From NCBI RefSeq assembly GCF_016545825.1, contig NC_052616.1, forward strand, positions 61,649,278-61,713,277: DNA of 64,000 bases. The letters run 5' to 3'. The stretch is from Eucalyptus grandis (Eukaryota; Streptophyta; Magnoliopsida; Myrtales; Myrtaceae). Below the pieces are notes generated by a model. That model searched no databases. It was not told the origin of the DNA and saw nothing but the letters and a program-made list of their open reading frames with translations. Positions 60,524 to 64,000 of the stretch are shown in pieces. The position numbers were made by a program, and so were the translations under genes. The first letter of the stretch is position 1; every line of letters begins with the position of its first letter.

Positions 60524-60679
60524 GTAAGCTTTTCCTAGCCATGGCGACGTAGCTTGACAGAACGCGAACATCACTTTCCAGTCTTATTCTTGTTCTTCTT
60601 CTTCTTTGGGTTGAGCTATTCATGTTGCGAGGTCAGGTCTAGTTCATTGACGTGCTGTTCTTGCTTCTGTTCATGGCAG
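60524..60679 (+). other. Leader intron of the second bHLH gene
   Basis: Donor gatcgcg|gtaagc and acceptor ttcatggcag|ccggcg, 156 bp. It removes the in-frame ATG at 60652, leaving 60706 as the first likely start. Confidence 0.7.
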
Positions 60680-60705
60680 CCGGCGAATACCCACCTGGGG
60701 AAACC

Positions 60706-63052
60706 ATGGAGGAGACGGCCGAGTGCTTCGCCGTGGCCTTTCCGGAAACGGGTCCCCATCATCAGCGGGATAACGGCGTCGGCGATCTCCATTGCCATTA
60801 TCAGCAGCAGGGGCTAATGGGGTTCGCGGCCGAGGACGGCGGCTGCGGCGGCGGCGGGGATCGCCGGGACGTCTCCCGCGTCGCGATGGAAGAAGGGTTC
60901 CACCGGGTCGGGCCGGGGGACGAGGATTATGGCGATGTGAATCAGGTGGTCCTGCCGCCGCCGCCGCCGCCGCCGCCTTACGGTGGTGGCCAGTGTTCTT
61001 CGGATTGGAACTACGCTGCTGCTCCGGGGACGGAGGGCTTGAGCCACGACATGATGGGCCAGCAGGTCGCCGATTCCTTGCAGTTTCTGCAGAGCCAGGC
61101 CCTGCAGAACTTCGGCGGCGACGGCCCTTCCGACGTCTTCGCTCCGGCCGGGCTGCCGCCGGACCTCCTCAATCTCTTCCGCCTGGCGCGATGCTCCTCG
61201 TCCTCATTGCTCCCCAGCTCGTCTCTGTCGTTTGCAAACCCTAACTCCCCCGCGCCGCCCGTCCTCTTCGACCCGCTCGTCCACCTGAGCAATTTGCAGC
61301 CGCAGCCCCCGTTCATGAGAGAGCTGTTCCAGTCTCTGCCGAACGGTGGAGCCTGTGGGTACAACGGCTTGCCACTCGCCGGCTCGTCGTCGTTGCTTGG
61401 CGGTGGCAATAACATCGAGAGAGGGGAAACCGAAGGGGACGAGGGAAACAATATGGGGATGACGATGATGTACTGCGAGGAGGATGGAGGCCATCAGTTT
61501 GTGGAGAACGATAATGGGGTTTTCAAGTTCGGGAGCGACATGATGGCGGACATGGAGGGCTGCCGTGTCAAGGTGAAGATGGGGAAGAGGAGGAGAGGGA
61601 AGGTGACCAAGCCTTACACCACCGAGAGGGACAGGAGGTCCCAGATCAATGTCAAGTACGACGCCTTGAAGAAGTTGATCCCCAGCCCTACCAAGGTACT
61701 GTACACACACATTCGCGCTTTGCTTCTTTGATTGATAGCCATTTATAGATGCTGGATCGAATTCGGGTTGTCACGCCACCGTCACTCTTATATTCTATGC
61801 CTGAAAATGGGGTGAAACTTGGGAGTTCAACATGTGGGTCGAAATGGGGAAAGTGATGGCTGATCATGGAAGAACTGGAATGGAGCTCTCGCTAGCTCCA
61901 GTTTCCTGTTCTATGGGCGGATCCCAACACTGAAATCTTCCTAAAGAAGGGAGAGAAGGGAATGACAAAACTTCTTTCTTGATTTTGGACTGTTGCTGGA
62001 GAAGATGGTTTTGGCCCTATCTTGCCATGCTCTTTTCCTCTTCCAGTTTTTTACCCCTATCATCTTCAGTCCATTTCCATACCAGGGCCACCAGCATATG
62101 TACTTGTTACCTTTTATGGCTTTCATATTGTACCCAGAATCATTTTCTCCCTGCTTTAAATGAGATATTTTTAGTACTCGTTACGCACTGTTTAGTTACA
62201 TGTCCAACTTAATGCGTCGTATATCCCGTGTAGAGTATCGATCATGGTTATTTGGATTCTATACCATGACAGTGCTTATGGAAGTTTAGTTTTTTTCTTT
62301 TCTTTTCCCGATGCAAGATTGTATATGCCGGCTTTTTGGCAAATTTACTGTGTTGTGCAATTGCTTGTGTTTGTGTACGAAGGGTGATAGGGCATCCATA
62401 GTGGGAGATGCCATTGACTACATCAAGGAGCTCTTGAGAACCGTCAACGAGCTGAAACTGCTTGCGGAGAAGAAAAGATGGGGGATAGAGAGAAGCAAGA
62501 GGCAGAAGGTCGAGGAGGAGGGCTTTGATGGGGAGATCTCCATAACCCCGAACCCGGGCAACCCGGTGGATCAGTCCTTCAACAGGACTCTGAGGAGCTC
62601 TTGGCTCCAGAGGAAGTCGAAGGTCACTGAGGTCGATGTCCGCATAATTGAAGACGAGGTCACGATCAAGCTCGTGCAGCGGAAGAAGATCAATTGCTTG
62701 CTGCATGTGTCTAGGGTTCTTGATGAGCTCCAGTTGGATCTCCACCATGTTGCTGGTGGCCACATTGGTGAACACTACAGCTTCCTGCTCAATACCAAGG
62801 TCGTGGGGCTTTCATTTTGTCTGAACCAATTCTCAAAACTACTTTTTTCCTTTAATTTGACAAGAAAAAGTTAACTTTTCATGGATCTCCTCCAAGTTTA
62901 GCCGGTATAAGGAAAATATTCATCTTCTTCTTATGTTCAATTTTCAGATCTGTGAAGGTTCAACAGTGTATGCTAGCGCGATTGCGAGCAAGCTCATAGA
63001 GGTTGTTGACCAGCAGTATGCAGCCACACCACCACCGTGCAGCGGCTACTAG
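60706..63052 (+). CDS. bHLH91: bHLH transcription factor, bHLH10/89/91 clade, second of a tandem pair
   Basis: Paralogue of the gene at 54273-56735. Exons: 60706-61695, 62383-62799 and 62948-63052. They join in frame to 1512 bp, 503 residues. The start MEETAECF resembles the clade's N-terminus (MYEESSCF in Arabidopsis bHLH91). A glycine- and proline-rich N-terminus has a (CCG)n polyproline run at about 60954-60976. The basic region is KPYTTERDRR: the histidine of the E-box set is replaced by proline, as in some clade members. The HLH reads IPSPTK|GDRASIVGDAIDYI. The C-terminal part EVDVRIIEDEVTIKLVQRKK and LDELQLDLHHVAGGHIGEH is close to the other gene. Expected in the nucleus, acting as a dimer with DYT1- or AMS-like partners. 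The start is slightly uncertain because of upstream in-frame ATGs. Confidence 0.93.
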
Positions 63053-64000
63053 GGTTTGATGAGTTGGAGAGGAGAAGAAGACGGCGGTATTGGATGGATT
63101 ATGCTGCCTTGTTATCAATAGATACTGACACTAATACTTAGTTACAGAATAAATATAGTAGGAATCAAGGGCTGCTGTTTGGCCATAAAAATCAAGTACT
63201 GCTGCAATACCCTTTCCCATTCTCTTGCGGTGACTTCTTTGATACTTGCTGGATGCTATGTCAAGTATTTTCTGAATCTTTTTTGGGTCCTTTTCATTTC
63301 GCTAGCATCTGCTGATCTTGGAGTTTACAGTTTACACAAGTTTTTTTTTTTTTTTTTGGTAAAATACAGTTTACACAAGTTGTGGCGGTCATATTCATAA
63401 AAACAAGTAGGTTTTGTGACTTTGCTCAGATTTAGATTCGCCTTTTTGCTATTCAATCCATCATCAAAATCAAATTTCATCCGCACAAACACTGAGATTT
63501 TTTCGTCCATATAAGCAGCTGCGTCTAAAGTACCAAAAATAAGACGGAAGACGGAAGTAATCTTATAAAACCCTAGACACTTAAGTTGGAAAATGTCGAA
63601 TCTTTCCTCCTAGCTGCAGCCAAAATATTGTTGTTTACGCAACCATCTATATTTCTTCATCTATTAATATGGCAGATGGCAAGAGAGATTTACGCCGATA
63701 AAATTGTTGACAGAAGAAAGTTCAGTGAACCCCGATTCGTTTACAGTTGTGGTTTTGTTTTATGTCGGCCCTATCAGCATTTCGAACAATTACGCCTGCT
63801 CCATCATTTTCTTGACCGCAACTGGTTTCATCATATAGCCATCGCTCAAATGGAACGTGTTGTTTGCTGATCCACAGAGTCTTGAGTCTCAAGTGATCAT
63901 CTTTAACGCCAACCGAATGTTAAAGAAAACAAAATTCCTTGATTTCCTATGTACAGATGAACCGAACAAAGACTCAGAAAAAGAAGGATAGCTACTGTAT
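63053..64000. other. Downstream flank of the second bHLH gene
   Basis: 3' UTR followed by AT-rich DNA. A 60-codon open minus-strand stretch at about 63725-63910 is too weak to call an exon. No RNA gene or repeat was recognised. Confidence 0.4.

Noticed and set aside
63725..63910. Open minus-strand stretch of about 60 codons (containing KTLWISKQHVPFERWLYDE) that could be the last exon of a gene starting beyond the window
   Set aside because: No family was recognised, no clear splice acceptor could be fixed and the length is within chance range.
1..64000. CRISPR arrays, bacterial operons, rRNA or tRNA genes
   Set aside because: None seen; the tandem arrays here lack CRISPR spacing, and all genes are of plant nuclear type.

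Overview
The window is nuclear DNA of a flowering plant, almost certainly a eudicot. The genes are split by short GT-AG introns, two introns are of the rare AT-AC type, and the products are plant families: an endosomal NHX antiporter, a UCH37-type deubiquitinase, neprosin-domain proteins, a CYP81-type P450 and tapetum-type bHLH factors. Much of the space between genes is retrotransposon and TIR-transposon sequence. The species cannot be fixed from the sequence.

Layout. 1-12.3 kb is a conserved gene island on the minus strand: a 21-exon NHX5/NHX6 gene (1183-6162) and a 5-exon UCH gene (7992-10956). The UCH leader intron contains a roughly 285-300 bp tandem repeat, and its promoter is packed with TGGGCC/GGCCCA motifs. 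12.3-14.9 kb is intergenic, with a direct-plus-inverted repeat and a small relic of P450 flank.

14.9-50.4 kb is a tandemly duplicated block rearranged by transposons. Each copy carries, on the minus strand, a neprosin-domain gene followed by CYP81-type P450 material. Copy A (from 14932) has an intact 384-residue neprosin gene but only a broken last exon of the P450. Copy B (from 29866) has a neprosin gene with a 1-bp frameshift, while its P450 (47696-50386) is intact. Comparing the copies gives empty sites for several insertions. These are a 1.1-kb TIR element and a 5.5-kb copia element that landed at nearly the same place next to the two neprosin stop codons, a 1.0-kb TIR element in copy A, and a 7-kb Mutator-like element with a 9-bp target duplication in copy B. 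The Mutator-like element itself holds nested LTR material, including a 2.68-kb solo LTR. Between the copies lies a full-length but dead LINE-1 element (23225-29092) nested in older repeat sequence.

50.4-64 kb is quieter and ends with a tandem pair of plus-strand bHLH genes of the bHLH10/89/91 clade (54273-56735 and 60706-63052). They share a three-exon coding layout, a leader intron, CT-rich leaders and a short conserved promoter block.

How the genes relate: NHX5/6 and UCH37 act in endomembrane pH/ion balance and proteasome-linked deubiquitination and look like ordinary housekeeping genes. The neprosin/P450 block is a typical fast-evolving tandem array. The bHLH pair belongs to a clade known for tapetum and pollen development. 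No wholly new system was found. The strongest unusual signals are the minor-spliceosome introns, the same-site transposon insertions and the nested insertion history readable from the two block copies.
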